31,147 nucleotides of DNA, from the NCBI GenBank assembly GCA_003568945.1, contig BDIP01000114.1, positions 1 to 31,147 on the forward strand, read 5' to 3'. The translations under genes were made by a program, and so were the position numbers. Positions within the stretch are counted from its first letter, which is position 1. Every line of letters starts with the position of its first letter. This DNA is from Kipferlia bialata. Its lineage: Eukaryota > Fornicata. This document shows positions 9,309-18,654 of this stretch, in pieces. The notes under the pieces were generated by a model, which was not told where the DNA came from, searched no databases, and saw only the letters and a list, made by a program, of their open reading frames with translations.

Positions 9309-12100
9309 ATGGCTAAGAAGTCAAAGGATTCACCAGCTCCTGATTATAGGTATATAGCTTCTTCAGAGTAAGGATATAGATGACATGACACTGTGAGTAT
9401 ATTTTTAGAGATTCATGTCTTCTTTTAGATTTCTGCTGTCTCTATGTTTCTTTACATATATCTAGGAGATTAAAACAGCTAGTACTGCTTGTGATAGTGT
9501 TTCCTCTATAGTTTTAGCACTCAACTAGTAGGATATGCGGGTCTTCCATGTATCCAAATATACCATTCTATTTTTGTACTTGTACTCTTGCCTTCAGATA
9601 CTCTGAAGATGCCATAAAGGAAGTGCTTGTGACCTCTATATCAGTGATGAGCTTACTGTCTTATTCTCAGGCACTTTGACGGTCCCGTCAAGAAGCGCAG
9701 ATGCCGCGACTGCTGGTTCCTGCCATTCTTCGTTGCCTTCTGGCTCTTCATTGGATACCTGATCTATCTGAAGTATGACGCATCCCTCGGGCTCTCCGCC
9801 GATCAGTTCATCGAGGTGCAGCGTGCCTACCTCCCCATCGACAAGATGGGCAGGTTCTGTGGCCGTGGGGATGACTGGAACACCGCCAAGCACCTCACCC
9901 CTAACTCCCAAGGTATATATACATTGTCATGAGTGTAGGGGTAATGGTAATATATATATATATATAATTATTATGTATTATACATGTGTGTGTATATATC
10001 ATGAACTGTATCTCACTCCAGGCATCATCAACGACCTAGCCGTCACCATGTTCACTACTGCCGTGGGTACCACCAAGGCCAACTACCTCCAGTACTTCAT
10101 GAGGCTGCCAGATGCTGCATTCGAGGATGTTTCCTACACGAACGCCAGCTACCTGACTTCCGATGACCCCATTCTGTCCTATGACCACACTAATCGCGAC
10201 TACCTGTGGTACTCTCTGTCTCCCTCCCTGGACGACATCACCTCTGTGCTCGACAACTGTATCTGTGTGGAGGACTGTACCGCAATCTATGGCCTGGTCG
10301 ACATCGACGAGGTGTTTGGAGATGACGGAGAGGTGGACGACGACAGCGTTGTGTACCCCTATGTCTGCTCCAGCGATCTGATGGACCTTGCCACCAGCTA
10401 CCAGACTGACAACCCCAGCATCGTGGTCGACGCCAACGGCTACTACGACATCACGGACTACACCCTTCTCAAGAGCAGGATGTCCACCGCCATGAAGTCC
10501 CGTCACTCCGAGATCACCGACGCCGAGGTCGACGGTCTCTTCGAGCAGGAGTGCTTCACCGTCTGGATCGACACTGCCTCCGAGAGCATCTCCAAGCGTT
10601 GCCTCCCCCCCTCCTCCGCCCTGTCCTCTGCCAGTGAGTACGCCTCCGACGTCGTGACCTCCTTCCTCGAGGGCATTGTGGGCCAGTCCGTGGGCACCAT
10701 GGCCATCTCCTCTGTCATGGATGGCTGGCAGTTCATGCTCGGCGGCGTCGTTGTGTCCGTCCTCCTCGGATTCCTCTGGCTCCTCCTCCTCAGGCTCTTC
10801 TCCGGCCTCATTGTGTGGATCACCATCATCGGCCTCTTCGGCTGCCTCTGTGCCGCCACCTACTACACAGGATACAACGTACGTGATACTGATACAACGT
10901 ACGGGAGAGGCTCTGTCTGCTGTCTATGTTTATTGTTTCTCTTTTCAGCCCCCCCACCCCCCTCACCCCCAGGGATACACTGAGAAGACATACTGTGAGG
11001 ACAACACATGCACCGACTCTCGTTCCGAGTCTGCCAACCGTATGTTCTACGTCGGATGTGGTCTTGCCGCCATCACCATCATCTACCTCCTCCTCGTGTT
11101 CTGCATGTGCTCCAGGATCAACCTCGCCATCGCCATCCTCAAGGTGTCCTCCACCGCCATCCGCAACATGTTCCGCCTTGTGTTCCTGCCCATCGGCTTT
11201 GTCTTCTGGGGTCTGGTCCTTGGATGCATCGCCATGTTCGCTGCTGTCGTTGCCTACACAGGCGCTGAGTTCCACTGTGCCGAGGGCCACCGTAGCTGGG
11301 AGCCCACCACCGTTGAGTACGTGTATGCCGCCGTCGGCCTCCTTGGCTTCTGGTGGGGCCTCTACTTTGTGCTGGGCCTGTGCCAGACCACCATTGCCAT
11401 GTGTGTCGCCACCTGGTACTTCACCAGGGACAGGAACCACCTTCCCAAGCGCCTCGTGACCGCCTCTCTCTTCAAGGTGCTTCTGTTCCACTCCATGTCC
11501 GTTGCCCTTGGCTCCTTCTTCATCGCCCTGCTCACCTGGGTCCGCATCATGTTCCAGTTCGTCAAGAACCAGGTCAAGAACAAGCACGCCGACAAGGGCT
11601 TTGTCAAGTACCTCCTGGCCTGTGTCGACTGCTGCCTCTGGTGCTTCGAGAAGATCCTCAAGTACATCAACAAGAACGTGTACATCGCCATCTCCATCCA
11701 GGGCAAGTCCTACTGCAAGTCTGCCTCCGAGGCTATCCCCCTCCTGCTCGAGAACGGGGCCAGGATGGTGGCTCTCAACGTCATCGGGGACTCCCTGCTC
11801 TTTGCCGGCAAGATGTTCATCTCCCTCGCCTCTGGCATTGTGGTGGGTCTGGCCATCTACCAGTGGGGTGACGACGGTATCTCCGCATACTGGCTGCTTC
11901 CCTCCATCATCGTGACCCTCTTTGCCTTTGTGTTTGCCTCTCTGCTCATGTCTGTGGCCGAGCTCGTCATCGACTCCATCTTCTACTCATTCCTCATCGA
12001 CGACAAGCTCCACGCCGGAAGCCCCTCCTCCCACTACTTTGCCCCCAGGGAGCTGCACTCCTTCATCAAGGAGAGTGACCCCGAGAGCGGATGCTGCTAA
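9309..12100 (+). CDS. Choline transporter-like protein (CTL/SLC44 family), 4 exons
   Basis: Polytopic membrane protein; CTL/SLC44 members carry choline or related amines, but the substrate here is not shown. Exons: 9309-9349, 9671-9912, 10022-10878, 10973-12100; 2268 nt, 755 aa, all in phase. A basic N-terminus (VKKRRCRDCW) leads into TM1 at about residues 30-47. A large, acidic, cysteine-bearing extracellular domain spans about 50-325. Closely spaced hydrophobic segments follow from about 332 to 720 (for example VVVSVLLGFLWLLLLRLF and IIVTLFAFVFASLLMSVAEL). The CTL signature is plain at about 601-627: FEKILKYINKNVYIAISIQG followed by KSYCKSA. Intron 1 (321 bases) is the longest in this gene; joining exon 1 to 9671 gives DYRHFDGPVKK. 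The end of exon 3 with its splice site is repeated 17 bases downstream. Codons are strongly C-ending, suggesting high expression. Confidence 0.92.
10866..10902 (+). repeat. Duplicated exon end and 5' splice site in the CTL gene
   Basis: The exon 3 end and its splice donor (GATACAACGTACG, from 10871) recur from 10888, so two candidate donors lie 17 bases apart. Use of the second would add 17 bases and shift the frame, so the first is taken as real. It is a short version of the exon echoes in the kelch gene. Confidence 0.85.
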
Positions 12101-12538
12101 GGGACCAGATGGTCATCAGTTAAAATAGAAAACATTTGTACTGTCGTGTTCGTTAGTCAGTGAGCAAGAGTGTACTAAGGGCTAGTGTTTGGTGACGCGA
12201 TATGGTATGTATATACATATATATATGATATTTAGGATCGAGTCTAGATAACTCCCAACACCTCTATGTGAAACTGAGTGGTTCTCTCTATTGGGTGTCC
12301 TATCGCTGTCCAGATTAATACCAGATGTATAGCGCAAGCGACCTTTGTTACAAATATGCTCTTGCTTTCGACTGGAAGAGACTTCTGAAAGGAAAGAGAC
12401 CTCTTAAAACGCAAGAGGTGGCAGGAGGATAGGGTGATAGGAGGACTCGGCGTTCTCAGAGTCAAAGGCCCGGCAGACATAATCATAATCAGTGTGTCAG
12501 TGTGTCAGGGACAATGGAGAGTGGATACATGGATGTGC
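12101..12538. other. Convergent intergenic region (CTL / TRAPPC4 3' ends)
   Basis: This 438-base gap lies between two converging gene ends. It contains a short even palindrome (ATGTATATACAT near 12206) and AT-rich sequence, but no gene, no odd-centre palindromes and no clear terminator. Confidence 0.5.
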
Positions 12539-12949
12539 CTAGTAGCCAAGCCTCTCCTTCACGGCGTCTGCAAAGAGAGGCGCCCTGATGGGCTGGTCTG
12601 GGTTGACCAGGGGGGACTTCAACACATAGTCTGCGTAGAGCTGGTAGACATCACCCAGCATGGCCTGCAGGTCAGCCTTGTGGTCGAGACTGGCCAGCAG
12701 CAGCATCTTGAGGCCGGTGGGGGTCTCGAGACAGGCCGCCTTCGTCTTGGCTGTGCTGAACTCCCTGATGCCACTGGTGGTCTCCCTGCCTCTGGGGGCC
12801 ACCTCGTTAGACAGGGCAAACAGGCCGTGGAAGGTGGACAGCAATACTAGGTAGTCATTGGCACTGATCCCAGTCTCACGGGGGACAAACTCCTGACTGT
12901 ACACAAGACCTCCAGCCTTGGAAATGATAAAGAGAGCGTGTACACCCAT
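12539..12949 (-). CDS. TRAPP complex subunit 4 (TRAPPC4/Trs23), intronless
   Basis: A single 136-codon frame with no intron. TRAPPC4 is a longin-fold core subunit of the TRAPP complexes, which act as the Rab1/Ypt1 exchange factor in ER-Golgi transport. The family shows in ALFIISKAGGLVYS at the N-terminus, VLLSTFHGLFALSNEVAP in the middle, TGLKMLLLAS, and the C-terminal VYQLYADYVLKSPL then PIRAPLFADAVKERL, which parallels the human IYSDFALKNPF / MPIRCELFD segment. Human TRAPPC4 is 219 aa; this protein lacks the PDZ-like insertion found there after the first strand, making it a minimal form. It is divergent to the gene starting at 13104, with about 155 bases between start codons. Being intronless among intron-dense neighbours is unusual. 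Confidence 0.87.
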   Translation of the reverse strand: MGVHALFIISKAGGLVYSQEFVPRETGISANDYLVLLSTFHGLFALSNEVAPRGRETTSGIREFSTAKTKAACLETPTGLKMLLLASLDHKADLQAMLGDVYQLYADYVLKSPLVNPDQPIRAPLFADAVKERLGY

Positions 12950-12990
12950 ATGCAGACTACTCTGGTGTCGGTTAGAGAGTATATGTACAG

Positions 12991-13014
12991 GGACCAGTCT
13001 GGTCCGACCAGACT
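12991..13014. repeat. Two chained one-base-centre inverted repeats in a divergent promoter
   Basis: 12991-13005 has arm GGACCAG around T12998; 12996-13014 has 9-base arms (AGTCTGGTC) around C13005. They share an arm. They lie between the TRAPPC4 start (12949, minus) and the next gene start (13104, plus), so they are inside a compact bidirectional promoter. Confidence 0.9.
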
Positions 13015-13103
13015 CAATTCAAAAATGTTACTTCAACCCTTCGACTCGGGCTGATGGCTGTACAGTAGCAGTCTCTTCACCCAACCCTGTTGGACACTAC
13101 GGT

Positions 13104-14875
13104 ATGTCCCTAGGGGACTTCGGGGATCTTGGATCACACTATGACGGTGAGTGGAGTTGGTTCTAGTGTTACCAATGGAGGTTACAAAGGCTATACTCCG
13201 ATGACGTACTTGGCATGTGTATACTATACCTCACCCCAGACTTCTCTCCCAGTGGCGATGTACCCAACACCACCCTCACCATTGTGAAGGAGGCAGACAC
13301 GCACCAGATGTTTGTTCAGGACTCTGTGGGCCCCCCCATGCCTGCTCACATCGAGCCTAGATTCGGATACATGTGCCCTGACGCACAGCCAGAGGGGGAG
13401 GACGCCTACACCAGCATGCTCACCGTGACGCCTGGCCCCTTCCTGCCTCCAGCCGGCAAGATGTACCCCTTCCTGCCTGACACTGAGGCCATGCCCTGCC
13501 CCGTGTCCCACATTGTCAGGTCGGGGGTGTCAGTGCGCACAGACACAGCCGTGCTCAGGGTATCCGGCATATTCACAGACGCAGCCCCTCAGGTGGGTGT
13601 ACGTAGTAGCAGTGTACCTTGGTCCTGCGTTCTATACATGTCACTCTCCTCTCTTTGTATGTATGTCTTGGTCCTGGCCCTTCTCGCTCACGCCAGGGTC
13701 TGCCCGACATCGATGTGGCCGGTATGGCGTCTGTCAAGGGGGTCATTGTAGGGGGACAGTGTGCTGGCCTGGGTGACGATGCGTCTATAGCCGTGAAGGG
13801 CCGTGTGATGAAGGGCACCCGCACCAGCATCACCCTGGGTGCCATGGCATCAGTCAACATGGACGGCATGGATGTTGGGCTGGACTCAGACACAGAGGAC
13901 GAGGACGACGAGGAGTACCGCAGGATGGGCGACCCCACTCCCCCCCCTCGGTCCCAGGCTGACACCCGGTCATCCTCAGGCCACTCCTCTCGGTCGCACT
14001 CCTCCTCACCCCCCCACAGCCCAGAGGCGCCGGGTCTCTCTCTGGCAGGTCTGTCCATCCCCCCCATCTCCCATGGCGCTGTGCCAGCCGGTGTCTATGC
14101 CTCTGCCATCACCAGGGTCAAGGGCCAGACATCTGAGTCCGATACAGCTAACAATGACAAGGGCAAGGAGTGGGGTGTGAGGTCTGTTGATGTGGGAGGT
14201 GAGGTGCTGGCAGGCATGTGTCTGCCTGCTGTCAGTGTGGGTGCAAGGGGGGTGGTGGACGTGCCAGTCCCCACCTTCATCCTCCCTAGGCGGCTGAGGC
14301 GGCAGAAGTGCCAGCCCGTGGCCCTGTCTGACACCCTCCCCCCCCCTGCCCTCCCTCCCCCCATGGACACGGAGGAGGGGGTGGATGTGTCCCACTTTGC
14401 AGGGGATGCAGACACCCACTACAGCACAGGGAGGGTCGGGTACTCTGCCTTTGCCCCCTCTGTTATGGAGAGGCCCTCCTTCCACACCAGACCCCACATG
14501 GGTACAGGGGTGGCATCGCTATCCATGGCATCTACCGGCAGGTCCTGCGCCTCAGTCTCTCTCTCCACGCCCCTCAGGTCTGTCTCTGCCAAGCTTGGGG
14601 CCAGGATTCACGCCCTGCCCGGTCTAGCCCCCAGACACTCTGTGGCGGCCAGGGTGTCTGACCCCAGGGGTGACACGTGGAGTGTGGGTGTGACGTCTGG
14701 CAAGGCGGCCTCGTCCTATGTCCGTGGGTCTGTGCAGTGGAGGCTGAGCGACAGTGTGTGCATGGGTGTAGGGGCAGAGTGGCAGGCTGGGACAGGCAGC
14801 GAGGGAGGGTCCCTGAGGAGGGTCGGTATGAGTCTGGCATATGGTAGCAAGGGGCTTCTGTCCACTCTCGAGTAG
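13104..14875 (+). CDS. Unrecognised protein, possible organelle outer-membrane beta-barrel, 3 exons
   Basis: Exons: 13104-13146, 13240-13592, 13697-14875; 1575 nt, 524 aa. The start MSLGDFGDLG is the only in-frame ATG that does not overlap TRAPPC4; the 13240 acceptor (ACCCCAG) is chosen because it restores frame. Two beta-like regions flank a low-complexity acidic/serine/proline insert (DSDTEDEDDEEYRR, then a Ser/Pro/His-rich stretch, about residues 205-250). The flanks show the alternating small/hydrophobic pattern of membrane strands: SVKGVIVGGQCAG, ASIAVKGRVMKG, SITLGAMASVNMD; and at the C-terminus SVSLSTPLRSVSAKLGARIH, HSVAARVSD, TWSVGVTSG, SLRRVGMSLAYGSKG. This would suit a Tom40/porin-like barrel of a mitochondrion-related organelle, but no signature motif was found and the call is inference. 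A soluble beta protein is the alternative. Confidence 0.68.
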
Positions 14876-15079
14876 ATATAGATATAGACACAGCAGTCAG
14901 CTGTTCAAACACCAACCGAATTCATATATTGACGATAAAATAGCAATGTACTGCATCACTGCAGCGGTAACCGACCCAGCACCCTAGGGGAGTATAGAGA
15001 CCCCCGCACAACACACACGAAAGACACGGAACCATACTTAACACAGCAAGAAAGAGCAGGGTCTGGTAACTGAGTGTCC
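14876..15079. other. Convergent intergenic spacer
   Basis: About 200 bases between two converging 3' ends (beta-barrel candidate and methyltransferase). It starts with a TAGATATAGATATAGA short tandem repeat. No gene or inverted repeat of note. Confidence 0.5.
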
Positions 15080-15392
15080 TTACTTCTTGGACTTCTTCTT
15101 GGACTTCTTCTCTCCCTTCTCTCCCTTCTTGGAGGACTTGTGGCTCTTCTTGGAGGCCCCCTTGCCCTCCTTAGACTTCTTGGCCTTCTTGGCCTTCTTA
15201 GCCTCCTCCGCGGCCTTGGTCTCCACCTCCTCAAGCAGGGCTGGGGTGGGGGGTAGAGAGAGAGAGAGAGAGAGAAAGAGAGTGAGGGAGGGACTGCCGC
15301 ACCTGCGAGTGTCTCCTCGTCGATGTCCTCAGCTATCATGTCATTGTCGTCAGAGGCCTCCTCAGCAGGGGTCATGGCCTGGGTCAGACACA

Positions 15393-15434
<42 letters not shown>

Positions 15435-16226
15435 GAGATATGTATATATATATATGATTAGAATCTGTGGCCCGCAATCAAAGGTCAAAGTTCCGGCTTT
15501 GTACATACACTATCACTACACTATCCCTACATATACCTGGGAGAAGGATACGTCCACCAGAGGCTTGGGGATAGTGGTGTGGGTGACGTCCCAGGACAGA
15601 GCCACGCTGTCGAACACTGGCAGCCTGGTGTCCTCTCCGGAGTGGGACACAATGACCAGCACTCCAGCCTCACGCAGCACCCGGTGTGCCTCGCGGAGAT
15701 ACCTCTGGACGGCAGAGAGGTTGTCGAACCCACAGAGGAGGGTGTCGAGGAGAGCCTTGTCCACAATCACGTCAAAGGACTCGCTCTCAAAGTCAAGCAG
15801 GGTCACGTCCATGGTGAGGTACTGCATGGAGGGCCGGGCCTCCATCTCGGGGGCCATGATCTGGCGGCACAGGGGCACGTAGTCAAGGGCAACCACGTTC
15901 TCAAACCCATCGTCGTGCAGCTGGATGGGCAGACGGGAGGTGCCGCTGCCGGGGAGCAGCACACGCACAGACCCAGCGAGGTGGGGCTCAACAAGATGCC
16001 GGAAGTTCTCATAACGCACATAGAAGTCGAACATGCTCGGCCTCTGAGCATACCTGTGTCAGAACAGAAACACAGAAACATCCACTGAACATAGTATGGC
16101 TGTTAACAAAGTAATGGCGCAGAAGAGCCACAATAAGCAGAAACACAGGAGAGCGAGTCATACTCCATGAATGAGGTACCTGGCAGCCCAGTAGCTCTTC
16201 TCAGCGTAATTCTGACTATCGGTCAT
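15080..16226 (-). CDS. Class I methyltransferase, EEF1AKMT4/METTL13 type, with lysine-rich tail
   Basis: Exons: 16180-16226, 15537-16053, 15303-15378, 15080-15240; 801 nt, 266 aa, phases consistent. The N-terminus NYAEKSYWAARYAQ matches the family's YW..RY opening. The SAM-binding motif I is VRVLLPGSGTSRLP (family usually LGCGNS; here serine replaces the cysteine). Acidic loop VVALDY follows, then MDVTLLDFESESFDVIVDK and YLREAHRVLREAGVLVIVS. Relatives methylate lysines of elongation factor 1A or other proteins; the substrate here is not shown. Residues from about 189 on are not part of the fold: an acidic piece (SDDNDMIAEDIDEE) then a very lysine-rich tail (AKKAKKAKKSKEGKG to KSKKKSKK), probably a nucleic-acid or nuclear/nucleolar targeting extension. 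The intron before the tail holds a 41-base G run. The MTase fold itself is complete. Confidence 0.88.
15393..15433. repeat. 41-base G homopolymer in an intron
   Basis: An uninterrupted G run within the methyltransferase intron 15379-15536; in the transcript it is a C run upstream of the 3' splice site. The length should be treated as approximate because such runs are hard to sequence. Confidence 0.9.
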
Positions 16227-16593
16227 CTTTCTTTTGGGGTTCGACTGCTCTGAAATGATCTATGAGGGTGAGCAACTACTCAAACTGCCTAGACAGCGAG
16301 GCAGTATGGCAATTCGAAGTTAGCCAGTCCGATTTTTTGGTCGAGAAGGGTTTAGGAACTCGAGCTTGAGTCAACTTGACTCAGTCAAGCAGGCTGCTTG
16401 AAGCAGCTTGACAATTGAGTCAAGCAGCTTGACAGGGTAACTCTCACTTGAATTATTACCCGACCAGCCCTCAGAACAAATATTTCAACTCTTTATTCTA
16501 TTTTCACACTCAATTAACGTACCACACTCCTGCTCAAAAGTCCACAGGAAGCGGTGAAACTCACACTATGTTGTACTACTACCCTGTAGGGGT
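16227..16593. promoter_or_regulatory. Intergenic region with palindrome chain, upstream of the methyltransferase
   Basis: It lies between the methyltransferase start (minus) and the V-ATPase 3' end (minus). CGACCAAAAAA in gene sense sits at 16332-16342, about 106 bases before the ATG. An ACTGCCT stem with an 8-base loop lies near 16287-16308. The palindrome chain at 16367-16433 is listed separately. 16434-16593 is plain AT-rich sequence. Confidence 0.45.
16367..16433. repeat. Chain of five one-base-centre inverted repeats
   Basis: Members: 16367-16383 (arm TGAGTCAA, centre C), 16375-16389 (CTTGACT, C), 16385-16401 (TCAAGCAG, G), 16393-16407 (GCTGCTT, G), 16419-16433 (GTCAAGC, A). The stretch alternates TCAAG and CTTGA words seven times in 70 bases. 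Four members overlap by sharing arms. A further GCTTGAC/GTCAAGC pair with a 6-base loop bridges the last gap. Confidence 0.92.
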
Positions 16594-18031
16594 TTACTGG
16601 TTCAGGTTGTCGAAGGTCTCGCTGATCTCGTCGTACACGGCCTGGAACTCGGCCACGGCCATCTCCTCCGTCATGGAGACGTCGTTGGTGTCGACCTGGT
16701 TGAGGGTGGCAACCCTGTACAGAAGGTCACGGGTGGCGGCGCTGATGGCGTCGTAGGTGAGGCCCTTCTCCTTGCCCTGGGGTTAGTATGTGACACGACA
16801 CATACACACTGATTGACTGGTAATCATCATTGCTTCTAATGCACACATACCTTGACAAGAGAGTCCTGGGCCCTGTTGTAGTAGTGGAGCATGTTCTTGA
16901 GGATCCACACAGTCTTGTAGAAGGGGCAGTATCTGTCGTGGGGGGTGAATCCGTTCTGCTGGAGCCATCCCTCCTTGATGATGGCGGCAATGGCAAGCTT
17001 GCACTTGTCAGACTCGGGCAGAGAGTCCTGGGGTCAGAGGTGTATTATATGAATCACTATATAATATATGTATATATATGCTACCTGTCCGACGAGCTGC
17101 ACAATCTCCTGGAGCTCAACCTCATCCTGAAGAATCTGCCTGCACTGGGACCTAGTCGTAAGCACAGACAGATACAGAGAGAGAGATCCCTTGAGAGAGT
17201 ATGCAAGGTATATACCTGATGGGGAGGAAGTCGGCGTGGTTCTCCTCGTAGTATGGCTCCAGGGTGTTGGTGCATCTGGAGTAGGAGATGTGCCAGTCGA
17301 TGGAGGGGAAGTGCTTGCGCCTGGCAAGCTCCTTGGACAGTCCCCAGAACACCTGGGGTGAGTATCAGGGTGATGAGTTGTGTCTGCAAGAGAGATAAAG
17401 ATAGAGAGGGAGAGGGAGAGAGAGCGTACCTGCACGATGGACAGGGTGGACACACACACAGTGTCAGAGAAGTCTCCTCCGGCAGGGGACACAGCTCCGA
17501 CAATGGACACAGATCCGTGCCTAGAGGGGTGAGAGGAAGATAGGTAGGTGAGCTATTATGCCACACTATACAGCTACACACCTGTTGGGGGATCCCAGGC
17601 AGGACACACGGCCGGCTCTCTCGTAGAAGGAGGAGAGACGGGTTCCGAGGTAGGCAGGGTAGCCAGACTCACCGGGCATCTCAGCAAGACGTCCGGAAAT
17701 CTCACGGAGGGCCTCAGCCCACCTGGGGGGTGAGAAAAAGATGATACAGAGAGAGAGAGAAGGAGAGGGGGGGAGGGGGGAGGGGGGGTTAAAGAATAGG
17801 AGTGTAGATATAGTATCTATATAGTGCATACCTGGATGTGGAGTCAGCCATCATGGCCACGTTGAGGCCCATGTCTCTGAAGTACTCAGACAGGGTGATG
17901 CCGGTGTAGATGGAGGCCTCACGGGCAGCCACAGGCATGTTGGAGGTGTTGGCGACGAGGGTGGTACGCTTCATGATGGACTCCATCTTGCCGTTGTGCT
18001 CCATCTCGAGCTCGGGGAACTCGACAAGCAC
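16594..18031 (-). CDS. V-type ATPase catalytic subunit A, C-terminal half (5' part missing)
   Basis: Catalytic A subunit of the V1 sector, which hydrolyses ATP to drive proton pumping into endomembrane compartments. Exons: 17832-18031, 17582-17722, 17430-17520, 17216-17352, 17085-17151, 16851-17027, 16594-16776; 996 nt, 331 aa plus stop. Recognised by near-invariant blocks: [108 protein letters not shown]. The first visible exon opens with [10 protein letters not shown] after a good CCCTAG acceptor. In relatives about 280 residues precede it, including the Walker A loop (GCGKT) and the catalytic glutamate; none is found in the 40 bases before the G/C homopolymer, nor beyond it. The gene therefore stops at the homopolymer: an assembly join or a rearrangement. 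What remains shows no damage. Confidence 0.95.
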
Positions 18032-18070
18032 CTAGGGTAAGAGAGGGGGGTCACATGTAGAGTAAGAAGA

Positions 18071-18127
18071 GGGGGGGGGGGGGGGGGGGGGGGGGGGCAC
18101 CCCCCCCCCCCCCCCCCCCCCCCCCCC
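18071..18127. repeat. 27 G + CA + 28 C homopolymer inverted repeat
   Basis: A run of G (18071-18097), then CA, then a run of C (18100-18127). It forms a near-perfect inverted repeat made only of G and C. It sits exactly where a minus-strand gene loses its 5' exons and a plus-strand gene loses its own. Confidence 0.95.
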
Positions 18128-18464
18128 ACAAATCCAATTACCACCCTATGGATTCAGAGTGTGCAGACAATTCCAATAGTATGAGTTGGGTCTCTCTCCC
18201 TCTCTCGACCAAGTAGATCTACTCCTCTTTATATTCGTGTTTCCGCACCTTCCGTATTACTTCTATCATTTGTGCATATCCATTGTCAACCGATGGTTGA
18301 GTCCCCATCCCCCCCCTCCCCCCCCTCTCTCGGTACATGTCTCTCTCTCATCCTCTCTCCCTTCCCCCCAGCTGTATCAATGGAGGTACCGATGAGGAGA
18401 GTGTATGTGTCAATATATATTTTAGAGTGTCTGTCTATTTATACATCCCTCCCCTTACCCCCAG
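18128..18464. other. Region before the first supported kelch-gene exon
   Basis: 337 bases in which the missing 5' end of the kelch gene would be expected, but no signal peptide or initiator exon was found. A frame starting ATG at 18139 region gives only about 20 codons before a stop. CGACCAA occurs near 18207. From 18372 a copy of the first supported exon's start, with its own acceptor, is present (see the echo feature). Confidence 0.5.
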
Positions 18465-18654
18465 CTGTATCTCTGGAGGTATCGATGAGGAGAGTGTCTG
18501 TATCAGTGTGGGACAGCAGTGCCTGGCAGACTGTCAGCTGGAGGAGACAGGTGGGTATATGTATATGTACTATGTATATGTCGATATGTACATAGTATTC
18601 TCTATATTTCCTCCTATGTGCCAGACTGTCAGCTGGGGGAGACAGGTGGGTATA
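18372..18654 (+). repeat. Echoes of the first supported kelch-gene exon
   Basis: The start of exon 18465-18550 (from CTGTATC to GAGGAGAGTGT) has a copy at 18372-18402 with its own CCCCCAG acceptor. The end of the same exon (GACTGTCAGCTGG to the GTGGGTATA donor) has a copy at 18617-18654. First-half copy upstream, last-half copy downstream. Confidence 0.9.

Noticed and set aside
10826-11587. 253-codon minus-strand frame in the CTL gene
   Set aside because: Antisense shadow of GC-rich, C-ending CTL codons; rich in His/Glu/Gly with no family feature.
13839-14497. Frames on both strands inside the beta-barrel candidate
   Set aside because: Shadows of the 13697-14875 exon; proline/serine-rich by-products of GC-rich codons.
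15461-15956. Alternative frames over the lysine-rich tail and G run
   Set aside because: Low-complexity readings of AAG-rich codons and a homopolymer; the methyltransferase frame explains the bases.
18128-18395. Signal-peptide-like hydrophobic frame before the kelch gene
   Set aside because: Its apparent start is not an ATG and no donor joins it in frame to exon 18465-18550.
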